Assembly: GCF_017549005.1 (NCBI RefSeq) | Contig: NZ_JAFYYT010000053.1 | Span: forward strand, 43,149-107,148 | DNA from: Ruminococcus sp. | Lineage (GTDB): Bacteria > Bacillota > Clostridia > Oscillospirales > Ruminococcaceae | Length of the DNA stretch: 64,000 nucleotides | Direction of reading: 5' to 3' | Shown: in pieces, positions 16,176 to 25,547 of the stretch | Layout of the letters: each line of letters begins with the position of its first letter | How positions within the stretch are numbered: position 1 is the stretch's first letter | Notes under the pieces: generated by a model | Told to the model about the DNA's origin: nothing | What the model saw: the letters and a program-made list of their open reading frames with translations, nothing else | The model's database searches: none | Position numbers and translations under genes: made by a program

Positions 16176-17510
16176 ATGAATTCAGAATTATTTGCTAAAC
16201 TTCCGCCAACAAAGCTGTTTTTCCGCTGTGCAGTCCCTGCTGTTATAACATCTGTCTTTTGTGCGCTGTATTCAGTTGTTGACGGTGTATTTGTCGGCAA
16301 GTACCTCGGCGAAGATGCTCTTGCGGCTATCAATCTCATAATGCCAATAATCATGATCGTTGAAGCGATATCCAATATGACAGCAACAGGTGCTTCGGTC
16401 AATATGTCCATGCTTCTCGGTCAGCATAAGCGTGAAGAAGCATCAAGAGTATTCTCATTTTCAGTCAAGTTCATTTTGATATTCTCGTTTGGAATAGGTC
16501 TGCTCGGTTTCTTTTTTGCAAGACCTTTTGTGACCTTGATATCTCCAGGGGCAAGTGAGAACGCCATTATGCTCAGCACGGAATATCTCAGGGTTTATTC
16601 CTTGTTTGCTCCGCTGATACCGATATATTTCGCAACTGACAACTATCTTCGTGTATGCGGACGTGAAAAGCTCAGTATGATACTGAATGTCACATCGCAG
16701 TTTGCAAATGTGATACTGGACTTTATACTTATTGCTGTACTTCATCAGGGTGTAAAGGCTGCCGCAATAGCAAGCTGTGTATCTATCAGTTCAGGCTCGT
16801 TGGTATCGCTGTTTCTTTTCATGGGTAAGCGCATGGACGTTTACTACACAAAAGAGAATATCCCTATTCCGCAGTTCTTTAGTATCATAGCAAACGGTTC
16901 AAGTGAGTTTTTCAGCAGTATCGCCACATCGGTAATGAGCGTGGTCATGAACCTGTTTTTGCTGAAATACGGCGGCACCACCGCCGTTGCAGCATTTTCT
17001 ATCGTGATGTATGTTGACAGTATCATCGGTATGATGAATTTCGGTATCTGCGATTCGCTCCAGCCTGCGATCAGTTATTGCTACGGTGCAGGTATGCCTG
17101 AAAGAATGAGGGCGATTTTCAGGCGCGTCATTACAGCAACTATTACTGTATCGGCAGTATCATTCCTGTTTATGCTATTTATCGGACCTCATGCGGCTGT
17201 TCTTTTCATCAAGGAAAGCGATACAGAGCTACTGAAAGTAAGCATAACAGCAATTAAGCTGTTTTCATTCTCATACCTTGTCGGCTGGATTGATATGTGC
17301 TTTTCATCACTTTTCACGGCACTTGACCGTCCCGGGCGTTCTTTGCTTGTTTCACTTTTCGGAACATTGTTGTTTCCCATCATATTTCTTTTCCTGCTGA
17401 CTGCTGTATGGGGACTTGACGGTGTATGGCTCATGGCAAGTATTGCAGCCCTTGCAAGCGGCATATTGACATTATTTCTCTTTAAAACGATGAGAATTAA
17501 AAATACTTGA
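16176..17510 (+). CDS. MATE-family multidrug exporter
   Basis: 444 residues; ATG 16176 is five bases after GGAGG. Twelve membrane helices in two homologous halves, with the MATE start KLPPTKLFFRCAVPAVITSVFCALYSVVDGVFVGKYLG-type segment and its echo in the second half (LKYGGTTAVAAFSIVMYVDSIIGM). Sodium- or proton-driven drug/metabolite efflux in the cytoplasmic membrane. Expression is probably gated by the leader structure upstream (16041-16130). Next gene is convergent 43 bases away. Confidence 0.9.
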   Translation: MNSELFAKLPPTKLFFRCAVPAVITSVFCALYSVVDGVFVGKYLGEDALAAINLIMPIIMIVEAISNMTATGASVNMSMLLGQHKREEASRVFSFSVKFILIFSFGIGLLGFFFARPFVTLISPGASENAIMLSTEYLRVYSLFAPLIPIYFATDNYLRVCGREKLSMILNVTSQFANVILDFILIAVLHQGVKAAAIASCVSISSGSLVSLFLFMGKRMDVYYTKENIPIPQFFSIIANGSSEFFSSIATSVMSVVMNLFLLKYGGTTAVAAFSIVMYVDSIIGMMNFGICDSLQPAISYCYGAGMPERMRAIFRRVITATITVSAVSFLFMLFIGPHAAVLFIKESDTELLKVSITAIKLFSFSYLVGWIDMCFSSLFTALDRPGRSLLVSLFGTLLFPIIFLFLLTAVWGLDGVWLMASIAALASGILTLFLFKTMRIKNT

Positions 17511-17553
17511 TTAACACACAGCACGATTTGATATGCTTTCAGCGCTGTATTTA

Positions 17554-18099
17554 CTATTCTACCGGTAAATCTATAAATGCAGGCTCATGTTTAGCTTCAC
17601 GGACATATCTCAGCATATCGTCACGGAGAAGTCGGACAGTAGATGTGTTTATGCCCGGGTGGCCGCAGATGTATTCATCCTTCATAAGGTCATTATCAAT
17701 TACAAGCTGAATATCGTTATCGTCATCAAATATAAGCTCCAGTGCAGATACAGAGCCTGGAATGGTGTGAAGATACTCCTGCATCTTATCAGCTTCAGCA
17801 AACGAAAGACGGGTGCAGTTAAGCTGCGAGGTCAGGAACTTTGTCTTGAAAGGTTTATCTCCCGGCATGAGCAGCATATAAAAACTGGTCTTCTGACGGT
17901 TGCAGAGGAACAGGTTCTTGCATATCTTAGCACCGAGCACCTTTTCAATAGCAAGGCAGTCTTCCATAGTATCAGCGTGGTCATGATCGGCTCGCTTGTA
18001 TTCTATACCAAGAGCATCAAGTTTATCGTATATGGCCATTTCAACGTCTGAACGCTGATCTGTAGGTCTTCCAGTGTAAAGTGTGTTATCAATATTCAT
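17554..18099 (-). CDS. YbaK/ProX-type aminoacyl-tRNA deacylase
   Basis: 181 residues. Resembles the free-standing PrdX/ProX editing domain related to prolyl-tRNA synthetase INS: YDKLDALGIEYKRADHDHADTMEDC near residues 25-50, KNLFLCNRQKTSFYMLLMPGDKPFKTK with the catalytic-type lysine region, and the C-terminal GHPGINTSTVRL (residues about 147-158). It should hydrolyse mischarged Ala-tRNA(Pro) or a related ester in trans. Monocistronic; the ribosome site is weak. Convergent with the MATE gene. Confidence 0.85.
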   Translation of the reverse strand: MNIDNTLYTGRPTDQRSDVEMAIYDKLDALGIEYKRADHDHADTMEDCLAIEKVLGAKICKNLFLCNRQKTSFYMLLMPGDKPFKTKFLTSQLNCTRLSFAEADKMQEYLHTIPGSVSALELIFDDDNDIQLVIDNDLMKDEYICGHPGINTSTVRLLRDDMLRYVREAKHEPAFIDLPVE

Positions 18100-18200
18100 C
18101 GTATCAACTTCTATACTTATATTATACTTGAAAAACTGAATAGATTCAATAAGTTTTTACTCTTTGTAACGAAAAAACTGCTAATATCAAGAGGGTTCGT

Positions 18201-18231
18201 AAAAAACGGCTCAGAGAGCATTCTCCGAGCC
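18201..18231 (-). terminator. hairpin with T-run on minus strand
   Basis: GGCTC (18208-18212) pairs with GAGCC (18227-18231), inner AGAGA/TCTC pairing, followed on the minus strand by GTTTTTT. It lies downstream of the decayed permease fragment and was probably its terminator. Confidence 0.6.
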
Positions 18232-18241
18232 TGTTCCCTTT

Positions 18242-18420
18242 ATATATTTCCGCCGACACCATAAATCCGGATCCGTGAATCATACAGCGTCCCACGGTTG
18301 ACAAGTTCATGGTCATGGAATATATGCAGTCCGCATTCCCACAGCCAGCCGATCAGACATAAGACAAAAAACATAAAAATATAGTCAGTTATGCCATAGC
18401 CGCTGTTTTTGCCTCTTAGC
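18242..18420 (-). pseudogene. remnant of a CmpB-type putative ABC transporter permease
   Basis: The minus strand reads, without a start codon, a segment of a DUF1113/ABC_trans_CmpB family protein: FFVLCLIGWLWEC, then HELVNRGTLYD, then IYGVGG before a stop. In intact members the middle is VNRGFLYGPxxPIYG; here the GPWxP part has drifted to D-S-R-I-R, and both ends are lost. The rest of the 18100-18690 gap has no gene; it also holds a CCTGTGAA / TTCACAGG hairpin (18487-18510). Confidence 0.6.
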
Positions 18421-18658
18421 CGCGAAGGCTGATTATGAGGCCTTTCAGGACATATTCATGATCAGCAGATTTTTTGATATAAGGTTCCTGTGAAAATTCA
18501 GGTTCACAGGATAATTAGCATTGTGTCCCCATATCGTTTCGCATTGTAAAATAGAATTCAGCGACATTTAAAGCAATACGGCAACAAGCAGAGCTACAAG
18601 CGGTATCACAGCTTTATTTATAGTTTCATTTCATGATCTTACCTCTGGAAACAGCGCA

Positions 18659-18680
18659 GCCGCACGGCATTTCGTGCGGC
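18659..18680 (-). terminator. hairpin after the esterase operon
   Basis: GCCGCACG / CGTGCGGC perfect eight-pair stem 11 bases after the stop at 18691; no clear T-run, so terminator or mRNA 3'-end stabiliser. Confidence 0.55.
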
Positions 18681-18690
18681 AATACGCTGT

Positions 18691-19842
18691 TTATTTGTTT
18701 TCTGTTTTCTCATACACCTTGTCAACAAGGTCAAGTCCGTAGTCATTCAGCTTTCCGTTGATTGCGTCGGTCAGCCACTCGGCAACGGATTTGTTCTGCT
18801 CCTCGAAGGTCAACCATACCACGGGCATTGCGATGATCGTGTGGGAGGTCATATTCCTTGGATCGTCATAGTAGCCGAGCCCGTCCCAGATAAACAGGCT
18901 GACATTCAGCTCCTTGAACTGCGGTATTGCCTCTTTCAGCGTCTGCTGATATTTGTCTGCAACCGACTCATCTACATCCATAATGCCGTTCTGAAAATAA
19001 TTCTGGACCTTTGCAAGATCACCGTCCCTTGTCGATGTGCCGTAGAGAAGATGAATGTCGTTGCCGTATTTCTCACGAAGATGGCGTAGCATATCCATTG
19101 TCAGATTATCAGTCCTGATATTGTCCGTGATAGATTCTGGCGACTGCCAAACATTGACGGCGGTATCATGCCAATCATCAAACAATGCCATAGAAGAATC
19201 CACAAACAGATTTTTGTTTGCGGCATTCGGGAAATAGTTTGTATAAATATCGTCTGCAAGTATCGCCGCACCCCAGCCGCCTGCGCTGTAGCCTGTCACA
19301 AGCACCGTATCGGCGTTTTCGATGCCAGCCTTTTCCATGATCTGCTTCATGGCGGCGGTATAATTCGTATAGCCGTTGTGATACAGAATCTTCTCCTTGC
19401 CGTCCTTGTCGGTGTAGTGGAACTCGCCCGTACCCGAATGGAAATCTCCCGTGGCATAAGGGAACAGAATCATGCTCCAGTTTTCAAACGGACTGCCCTC
19501 AACATCGGAAGCAAGACCGCCCATATTCATGGTGGTATTCGCAAGCAGGTCGGGCTTGACGAGCTTTGTGTTGTAGGTATCGTCACGGGCAGTTTCCTCG
19601 TTGACGCTGACACCGCCGCCTGCAAAATAGATCATGACCTTATTTTCGCTGCCCTTTTTGAACAAGGCATGATAGCTGCCGCCCTCGGAGTCCTTCATCA
19701 CGCTGTCGGATACTCGATACCATTTGCCGATCTTCGGGCCTTTCTTCAATTTCGGGTAATTCAGAATAAAGATATAAACGAGCAGCAGTATCACCAATAT
19801 GGCCGCCAATATGATGCCGATGATCCTTAATGCCTTTTTCAT
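18691..19842 (-). CDS. pectinacetylesterase-family hydrolase, membrane-anchored
   Basis: 383 residues. One N-terminal membrane helix (residues 5-28) with a short positively charged start, then an extracellular alpha/beta-hydrolase of the pectin acetylesterase/Notum family: MIYFAGGGVSVNEETA near residue 70 forms the oxyanion region and GYSAGGWGAAI near 185 holds the nucleophile serine (G-x-S-x-G). The catalytic His is probably in DDPRNMTSHTIIAMP near 330. Deacetylation of plant polysaccharide fits a fibre degrader, though no signal cleavage site is visible. Its ribosome site GGAGGGATAAT overlaps the stop of the preceding hydrolase, so the two are coupled. Confidence 0.8.
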   Translation of the reverse strand: MKKALRIIGIILAAILVILLLVYIFILNYPKLKKGPKIGKWYRVSDSVMKDSEGGSYHALFKKGSENKVMIYFAGGGVSVNEETARDDTYNTKLVKPDLLANTTMNMGGLASDVEGSPFENWSMILFPYATGDFHSGTGEFHYTDKDGKEKILYHNGYTNYTAAMKQIMEKAGIENADTVLVTGYSAGGWGAAILADDIYTNYFPNAANKNLFVDSSMALFDDWHDTAVNVWQSPESITDNIRTDNLTMDMLRHLREKYGNDIHLLYGTSTRDGDLAKVQNYFQNGIMDVDESVADKYQQTLKEAIPQFKELNVSLFIWDGLGYYDDPRNMTSHTIIAMPVVWLTFEEQNKSVAEWLTDAINGKLNDYGLDLVDKVYEKTENK

Positions 19843-19843
19843 A

Positions 19844-20767
19844 TTATCCCTCCAAATCTGCTTTCTGATCCTGATATAAGCTGTTGCTCAGGATTTCGAG
19901 GTTATCTCCGATAAACGCCTTTGCCGCTTCGGTATCACCTTGTAATTGCCACATGAACCACGCTGTCACATAGCCGTCAGCGGAATAGAGCATATCGCCG
20001 TGTGCTGCGCCCTTGCGGACTGCCATAGCCTTTGGCGAGGTGACTTTTGCATAGGATTTCTGCATATTATCGGGAGTTATTACATCATTTTCAGTACCCG
20101 ACAGCATCAATACGGGTATCGCTGTTTTTGCGGGATCATACGGAATATGAAGCACCTGCTCTGCAACCTCCTCCTGCGTAGGCGAGAGCGATACAGCGCA
20201 CTTGTAAATATCCTTGTGTTCGGTTTCATTGATCGTATTGTAAACGCCGACACCGCCCTGCGAATGTCCCTCAACACCAATATTATCCATATCGAGCCTG
20301 TGATAGAAAATACTGTTTTCGTCTTCATTTGCATTCAGAAGATAGGAAAGCGTCAGGTCAGCCTTTTTGCCCTCCCATGTAGACGGATCTTCGTTGCCGA
20401 TTGCGATAAATCCCCATGAAGCAAGATGCTCAAATACAGGCTTGTATCTCGATGCGCCGACACCCGTGCCGTTCACAAACAGGACAGCAGGATATTTCCT
20501 GTCGCTTGTTTCAAGCTCGGCAGGATACCATATGCTGATTGTTTTGATTTCAGCATCATCAGGATAATCTACGGTAAAGCACTTTACTTCATAACTGCCC
20601 ATAGCCAAATACATTGCTTCAATATCACCGCCTGTTTTTACTTCGGAAGTGTAGTTGTCCGGTGCCATTTGCGCTGTCATGATATTGTTCCATATCTTTT
20701 TCAGACCAAACCAGAGCAATACTGCCAGCACAGCGATGATAAGTATTATTATAAAAATCACTTTCAT
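19844..20767 (-). CDS. membrane-anchored alpha/beta hydrolase
   Basis: 307 residues from ATG 20767 (MKVIFIIILIIAVLAVLLW), chosen because AAAGGTG lies about nine bases upstream; upstream in-frame ATGs (20785, 20803) have no usable ribosome site and the frame up to 20923 crosses the promoter. One N-terminal membrane anchor, then a chlorophyllase/dienelactone-hydrolase-like fold: YPAVLFVNGTGVGASRYKP, GFIAIGNED, and the nucleophile elbow GVEGHSQGGVGVYN near residue 190. Probable Asp in GTENDVITP and His in KGAAHGDML. Substrate unknown. First gene of the two-esterase operon, divergent from the TetR gene. Confidence 0.8.
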   Translation of the reverse strand: MKVIFIIILIIAVLAVLLWFGLKKIWNNIMTAQMAPDNYTSEVKTGGDIEAMYLAMGSYEVKCFTVDYPDDAEIKTISIWYPAELETSDRKYPAVLFVNGTGVGASRYKPVFEHLASWGFIAIGNEDPSTWEGKKADLTLSYLLNANEDENSIFYHRLDMDNIGVEGHSQGGVGVYNTINETEHKDIYKCAVSLSPTQEEVAEQVLHIPYDPAKTAIPVLMLSGTENDVITPDNMQKSYAKVTSPKAMAVRKGAAHGDMLYSADGYVTAWFMWQLQGDTEAAKAFIGDNLEILSNSLYQDQKADLEG

Positions 20768-20842
20768 AACTTTTTTCACCTTTCTCATTCCTTTCGTACT
20801 TGACATTATGGGATTTTTGTGGTATGCTGAATATGGTTCATC

Positions 20843-20923
20843 TGTATCATAAGTATAACATGAAAGTGCCCGAAAGTCAATAATATCGTGCAATTTGGTA
20901 CACTTAGGGAGGTTTTGTATCAT
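20843..20923. promoter_or_regulatory. divergent promoter region, esterases vs TetR
   Basis: Minus-strand promoter TTGACT (20875-20880), 17 bases, TATACT (20852-20857). The octamer TGTATCAT occurs twice (20843-20850 and 20916-20923), flanking the promoter and the tetR start; this could be TetR contact DNA but the repeats are direct and short. Confidence 0.5.
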
Positions 20924-20925
20924 TT

Positions 20926-21432
20926 ATGAAACGTGCAAAAAACAAACGCCCGCTGACGGTCAAAGACCGTATAGCAGGGGCGTTCATCAGACTGCTGAAA
21001 AAGCGTGAATATCACGAGATAACCGTTGTGGACATCATCACCGAAGCGCAGGCAGGACGAGTGTCCTTCTACCGCAATTTCAATGAAAAGGACGATGTTC
21101 TGCGCTATTATATCACAAGCGTCACAGACGACTGGCTCTCGCAGACCGAGGAAAACTACCTCACGCTGACGAAAGAAAGCCTGAGTCCCTACATCGTGTG
21201 GCTGTTTGAGCATATGTACGAGCATCGTGATGTGGTGAGTATCCTGATGAAAACGGACAAGCTGTATCTGCTCGAAGAAGAATTTGACAAGCGGCTGTTC
21301 GCACGGCTCTCCGATACCGCTTCGCCGTGGGAGATCGTCTACAAGATCGGCGGCGTGTATAAGCTGTTCGTGTATTGGGCGAAGAACGGCTATCAGCAAA
21401 CACCACAGAAAGTGGCAGAGCTTGTAAAATAA
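20926..21432 (+). CDS. TetR/AcrR-family regulator
   Basis: 168 residues. N-terminal helix-turn-helix: DRIAGAFIRLLKKREYHEITVVDIITEAQAGRVSFYRNFNEKDDVL (residues 14-58), the standard TetR pattern with FYRNF in place of FYxHF. The ligand domain is short and ends PWEIVYKIGGVYKLFVYWAKNGY, like the TetR_C_8 group in Firmicutes. GGGAGG is twelve bases before the ATG, a long spacing. It is followed 14 bases later by an MFS transporter and divergent from two esterases, so these are its likely targets. Confidence 0.88.
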   Translation: MKRAKNKRPLTVKDRIAGAFIRLLKKREYHEITVVDIITEAQAGRVSFYRNFNEKDDVLRYYITSVTDDWLSQTEENYLTLTKESLSPYIVWLFEHMYEHRDVVSILMKTDKLYLLEEEFDKRLFARLSDTASPWEIVYKIGGVYKLFVYWAKNGYQQTPQKVAELVK

Positions 21433-21446
21433 GGAGAGAAACGAAT

Positions 21447-22610
21447 ATGGGTTCAATGCTGCTTGCAGTGATTTATTTAGCGTTCATAAGTCTCGGACTT
21501 CCCGATTCGCTCCTCGGTTCCGGCTGGCCGACTATTCAGAAGGACTTCAGCGTACCGTCAGCTTACGCAGGGTATGTGTCCATGTCCATATCATTCATGA
21601 CCATAATTTCCGCACTTCTCGCCCCGACATTGATACGGAAGCTGCGCACACACCACATAGTAACAGGTTCGATACTGCTGACTGTCATAGGTCTTATCGG
21701 CTTTTCGCTGTCGAAGTCCTATGCTATGCTGTTTTTGTTTGTTGTACCATACGGTCTGGGTGCAGGCTCGGTGGATTCGGCACTCAACAACTATGTCGCA
21801 AAGCATTATTCATCGTCGGTTATGAATTTCCTGCACTGCTTCTACGGCGTGGGTGCAATGATAAGTCCTTACATCATGTCAATTGCCCTTGCCAAATCGC
21901 ACTGGAACGAGGGCTACCGCTGGACGGCATACATACAGTCGGGAATAATGCTTGTATGTCTGCTTTCAGCCCCTTTGTGGAAGAAAAACGCCGAAGCCGA
22001 TAATGACAGCGAGGAACATTCCGCAGGCATAACAGAAGCTCTCAGAATCAAGGGAGTTATCCCTACGCTGATAGCTTTTTACGCCTACTGCGCTGGAGAA
22101 GCGACCTGCTTTCTGTGGACTTCGAGTTACTTTATCGGCACAAAGACGATATCCGCACAAACAGCGGCGGCTTTCGGCTCGCTTATATTCGGCGGTCTTA
22201 TGTTTGGCAGACTTATCTCGGCATTCGTTTCAAACAAACTGAACGACAGGCTTCTCATACGAATCGGAGTTGCCGTTGAAGCCGTCGGTCTACTACTGAT
22301 ATTCCTGCCCTTTGAGAGTTATGTCCCTGCTGCGGTGGGCTTTGTGATAACAGGCGTCGGCATGGGACCTGTCTATCCTGCGATACAGCACATGGCTCCC
22401 GAGAATTTCGGCAGGCAAAACAGTGCCGCAGTTATCGGTCTGCAAATGGCTTCTGCTTATATCGGCAGTACATTTATGCCTATGGTATTCGGCCATTTAC
22501 AGCAGGCTGCAGGAATCGGGATAATGCCTGTATATCTGACGGTATTCGCCGCACTGAACATCGGCTTTCTGGAATATGCGTACAGGCATATTGAAAAACA
22601 AAATGATTAA
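21447..22610 (+). CDS. MFS transporter (FucP-like)
   Basis: 387 residues from ATG 21447, eight bases after AAGGAGAG; longer in-frame starts lie inside tetR. Twelve membrane helices. GLPDSLLGSGWPTIQKDF near residue 20, the loop TLIRKLRTHHIVTGS (MFS motif A-like), and VGMGPVYPAIQHMAPE near residue 310 resemble the fucose permease branch of the major facilitator superfamily. Substrate not predictable. Likely under TetR control. Confidence 0.87.
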   Translation: MGSMLLAVIYLAFISLGLPDSLLGSGWPTIQKDFSVPSAYAGYVSMSISFMTIISALLAPTLIRKLRTHHIVTGSILLTVIGLIGFSLSKSYAMLFLFVVPYGLGAGSVDSALNNYVAKHYSSSVMNFLHCFYGVGAMISPYIMSIALAKSHWNEGYRWTAYIQSGIMLVCLLSAPLWKKNAEADNDSEEHSAGITEALRIKGVIPTLIAFYAYCAGEATCFLWTSSYFIGTKTISAQTAAAFGSLIFGGLMFGRLISAFVSNKLNDRLLIRIGVAVEAVGLLLIFLPFESYVPAAVGFVITGVGMGPVYPAIQHMAPENFGRQNSAAVIGLQMASAYIGSTFMPMVFGHLQQAAGIGIMPVYLTVFAALNIGFLEYAYRHIEKQND

Positions 22611-22643
22611 CGGCATTGCACTGCTTCTGCATATAAATTATTT

Positions 22644-22680
22644 GAGGCTTGCTCTCTGATTTGAGTGCAAGCCTCATTTC
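22644..22680 (+). terminator. terminator of tetR-MFS operon
   Basis: GAGGCTTGC (22644-22652) with GCAAGCCTC (22667-22675), then ATTTCGT. Confidence 0.7.
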
Positions 22681-22751
22681 GTCAGAAAACTATCTCATCA
22701 CGGCGTGAAGAACGTCAATAATAATTCCGATAATATGAAATCCACAGGTAT

Positions 22752-22871
22752 ATGAAGACTCTGTATCCGGCAACACATGAAACAGCTAAGAAATGGACTA
22801 TGCCGCTGAGGAACCGGGGAGATAAAGTCCTGGGCGGGCTGGAGATCATGTATCCCGACAGGCTCGGCTGA
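22752..22871 (+). pseudogene. C-terminal remnant of an IS256/mutator-family transposase
   Basis: Forty codons ending in TGA: MKTLYPATHETAKKW, then TMPLRNRGDKVLGG and LEIMYPDRLG. This is the conserved end of IS256-type transposases (LYLAxxxxxKKW ... W..vl.qL.i.f.dRL). Everything upstream is gone and no inverted repeat is evident, so it is a fossil. The rest of the 22611-23114 gap has only terminator hairpins. Confidence 0.75.
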
Positions 22872-23030
22872 TATCCTTAGTATCCTGACAAATTACAGTA
22901 TCCATTGTATACTGTAAAAAAATCTGAGCGGCTGAATAAAGTCGCTCAGATAATAACGTTTTTACCACAGTTTTTGAATTTACTGATTTTTCGCAGAGCC
23001 TTTCAAGCTGATTTTACGATATAATGTACA

Positions 23031-23057
23031 ACAGCTCCCGAATTCGGGAGCTGTCTC
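23031..23057 (+). terminator. strong hairpin, 10-bp stem
   Basis: ACAGCTCCCG (23031-23040) with CGGGAGCTGT (23045-23054), loop AATT, then CTCTTT. Confidence 0.65.
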
Positions 23058-23071
23058 TTTGGGGGCACAGA

Positions 23072-23110
23072 AAACGTCCGTTGCAGCTGTTATGCTTTCA
23101 ACGGACGTTT
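23072..23110 (-). terminator. terminator of the 810-residue dockerin gene
   Basis: AAACGTCCGTTG (23072-23083) with CAACGGACGTTT (23099-23110); TTTT follows on the minus strand. Five bases after the stop. Confidence 0.85.
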
Positions 23111-23114
23111 AAAT

Positions 23115-25547
23115 TTACTCTTTATTAATGAATTCTTCCATAGTTTTTATTGCGTCATCTGATATCGAAGTGTAAGCATAATATGCAAGTATATTGGAAG
23201 AATCCACAGCATTTACCTCGCCGTCCTTATTAACGTCAGCGACCGCCTTCTGATCGTCTGTGAATTCACTGTCCTGATATGTGGATATAATCGCATAGTG
23301 CCTAAGGACTTTTGATGCGTCAACAGCATCTATAATACCGTCACAGTTTACATCTCCGAGTGAAAGTTTCTTTTTCAGTTTTATTACAAGATCTTCATGC
23401 TGTCCGTATTCCTTAAACGAGACCTGATAGCTCTGTGACGAATATTCATACCCCTTGGGAGCGTCTTTTACAAAGACCTTGTAATTGCTTCCCGTATACA
23501 ACAGATTATCGTATTTCATCACGGGTATATCTGATGTATTCCACGAATAGGAGTAGCTGTTGTTCTTTGAGCATACAAATTTGAGCTGTACATCGTTTAT
23601 CGGTTCACCAGTAGCTTCGTCAACTACTGATATATCGGCAGAGCAGGCGGTTTCAGCTGTAGGAGCTTCCTCGATAAGGATGATTACCTTATCGCGCTGC
23701 AGGCCGTTCTCGACCTTGAATCGGATACCGCTGCTGCCTTTTTCGCTGTTCTGCTCCAGCTCATCGAGTGAAAATCTTTCACGCAATGATGAAACGCACA
23801 TATATTCACTGCCTGTTTGCAGTACTCTGTAGCCTTCCTTGGGCACTATCCTGAAAGTGTACTCCCCGTCCGGCAAAGCGCCATTTCCTAACTGAAATGA
23901 TGACAGACCTGATGCATAACAGTATCTGTAGCCGTTATCATCATAAATACCATATGATTCAAGCGGAAATTCCTTTTTGCCGTAGTTGTATACGCTTCCG
24001 TAGCTTGTAGCGTTATCCTTCTGGGTACAGATACAGCAGTCAACATCTACATTTCCGTACATATATGAATCATGAAGAGGTACTGCTATTTTATCAGTAT
24101 CTCCGCCTTTCACGAAGTTTAGTTTTATACGTCCCGCATTATTGTACGATGCCATTGTTATCGGGAACTTTAAGTAATATTCAGCGTCGGGATCGTATTC
24201 TATGTCTGTGAAGGTTTTTACAGGCTCTTCGCTGATATCCCAGCTTGCAAGCTCAGTCTCGTTTTTACTTTCATCATTTAATTGTTTTACAAGCGATGCA
24301 GTAAGTGATTTCGGCGGCAGGAAGGTATTAAGATCATAAGTCGCTATCGTAACGGCACAGTGCTCGTTATCAACAGGGATCGGGTCTTCCTTGGGAAGTT
24401 CTACCTTTTTCAGCTTTGCCGCTTCTTCCTCGGAAACAGTACGCTTTGCTTTTATAACAATATCCTTGTGCTCTCCGAATTCGGTGAAAGTGAAAGAATA
24501 ATCGGTCTCGGCTTTATAAAACGGAGGAAGATATTTCAATGATATTTCATACTTGTTGTTCAAAGCACGCAGGTCGTCAAATTTTATCGGTTTATCTTTG
24601 GCTGTTGACATCATTAAAGGCGCGGACGAACTGAATCTGTTTGCGAATTTAAGAACACAGCCTTCAAGAAGCTCTCCTGTGTCCTCATCAATGACGGATA
24701 TCTCTGCCGAGCAGCTGTTTTCAGATGTCGAAGTTTCTTCAATATAGAATTCGATCTTTTTGTCTGCCACACCGTTTTTTACGTTGAAATCTATGCCTTT
24801 TGAAAAATCATAGTCGAAATAATCGTCCTCGTAATACTTGTGCGGGGCGACGTATAATGCAGCTTCTGAATTCTTTTGTACAAAGCTGTACCCCTCGGCA
24901 GGCTTTACATAAGCGGTATAATGACCGTCAGGAACTATGAAGGCTTCTCCCGAGTCAGAAAAGGCATTTATGTATCTGAATCCCTGATCGTCTTTTATAT
25001 ATGCTTCTTCGATCTCGTCTTTGTCATGTGCGCTTGTAATTGATGAATAGCTGCTTCCGAAGGATACGAGTCTTCTTGCAAAATGAAGTTCTGTTCCGTT
25101 TGAGATACCAAAGAAAAAGCCGGGGTACATTTGCTTATTAAAGCCACAAATCACAATTTTGTCCGTGCTGTTTCCATTTCCAATATTAATATCAGTTTCT
25201 TCAGGCAGATAAAAGTATTCAGGAATGTTTTCAATAATTATTTTGTAGCTGATACCATCACTCAGGCTGAGCTTGGAAAAGGTCTGCATATGGGTTTTTG
25301 CAGGCTCCCAGTCAGCCAATACCTTTCTTTCTTCCCCGCTGACTTCCACAAGCTTCGCTGTTATCCCCTCAGGAAGCTTATAATTTGGCGCGATAATTGA
25401 TATCATCGCACAGCCCTCTGAAATTTGTTCTTCTGCTGACTCTGCGGCATAAGAGCGGAAAAAGCTGTACTGAGCTCCGTTATAAACTGCTGAGTTCCCC
25501 ATAATTGCGATAGCTGACATTGCTGCTATCATTTTTCTGATCATCAT
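23115..25547 (-). CDS. secreted dockerin protein with duplicated Cna-B/SpaA-like modules
   Basis: 810 residues, TAAGGAGGG before the ATG. Signal peptide (1-34, cut near SYAAES). Two copies of a composite unit follow: a jelly-roll-like region starting CAMISIIAPNY (about 45) and CAVTIATYDLN (about 395), each with a DGxY/EGY motif (PDGHYTAYVKPAEGY; PDGEYTFRIVPKEGY), and each followed by a prealbumin/SpaA-like domain opened by CSAEISVIDEDTGE (about 277) and CSADISVVDEATGE (about 630). The C-terminus is a type I dockerin: GDVNCDGIIDAVDASKVL and ADVNKDGEVNAVDSSNIL, two calcium loops. No catalytic domain is apparent; probably a cellulosome-type adhesin or structural part exported to the cell surface. 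Confidence 0.85.
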   Translation of the reverse strand: MMIRKMIAAMSAIAIMGNSAVYNGAQYSFFRSYAAESAEEQISEGCAMISIIAPNYKLPEGITAKLVEVSGEERKVLADWEPAKTHMQTFSKLSLSDGISYKIIIENIPEYFYLPEETDINIGNGNSTDKIVICGFNKQMYPGFFFGISNGTELHFARRLVSFGSSYSSITSAHDKDEIEEAYIKDDQGFRYINAFSDSGEAFIVPDGHYTAYVKPAEGYSFVQKNSEAALYVAPHKYYEDDYFDYDFSKGIDFNVKNGVADKKIEFYIEETSTSENSCSAEISVIDEDTGELLEGCVLKFANRFSSSAPLMMSTAKDKPIKFDDLRALNNKYEISLKYLPPFYKAETDYSFTFTEFGEHKDIVIKAKRTVSEEEAAKLKKVELPKEDPIPVDNEHCAVTIATYDLNTFLPPKSLTASLVKQLNDESKNETELASWDISEEPVKTFTDIEYDPDAEYYLKFPITMASYNNAGRIKLNFVKGGDTDKIAVPLHDSYMYGNVDVDCCICTQKDNATSYGSVYNYGKKEFPLESYGIYDDNGYRYCYASGLSSFQLGNGALPDGEYTFRIVPKEGYRVLQTGSEYMCVSSLRERFSLDELEQNSEKGSSGIRFKVENGLQRDKVIILIEEAPTAETACSADISVVDEATGEPINDVQLKFVCSKNNSYSYSWNTSDIPVMKYDNLLYTGSNYKVFVKDAPKGYEYSSQSYQVSFKEYGQHEDLVIKLKKKLSLGDVNCDGIIDAVDASKVLRHYAIISTYQDSEFTDDQKAVADVNKDGEVNAVDSSNILAYYAYTSISDDAIKTMEEFINKE

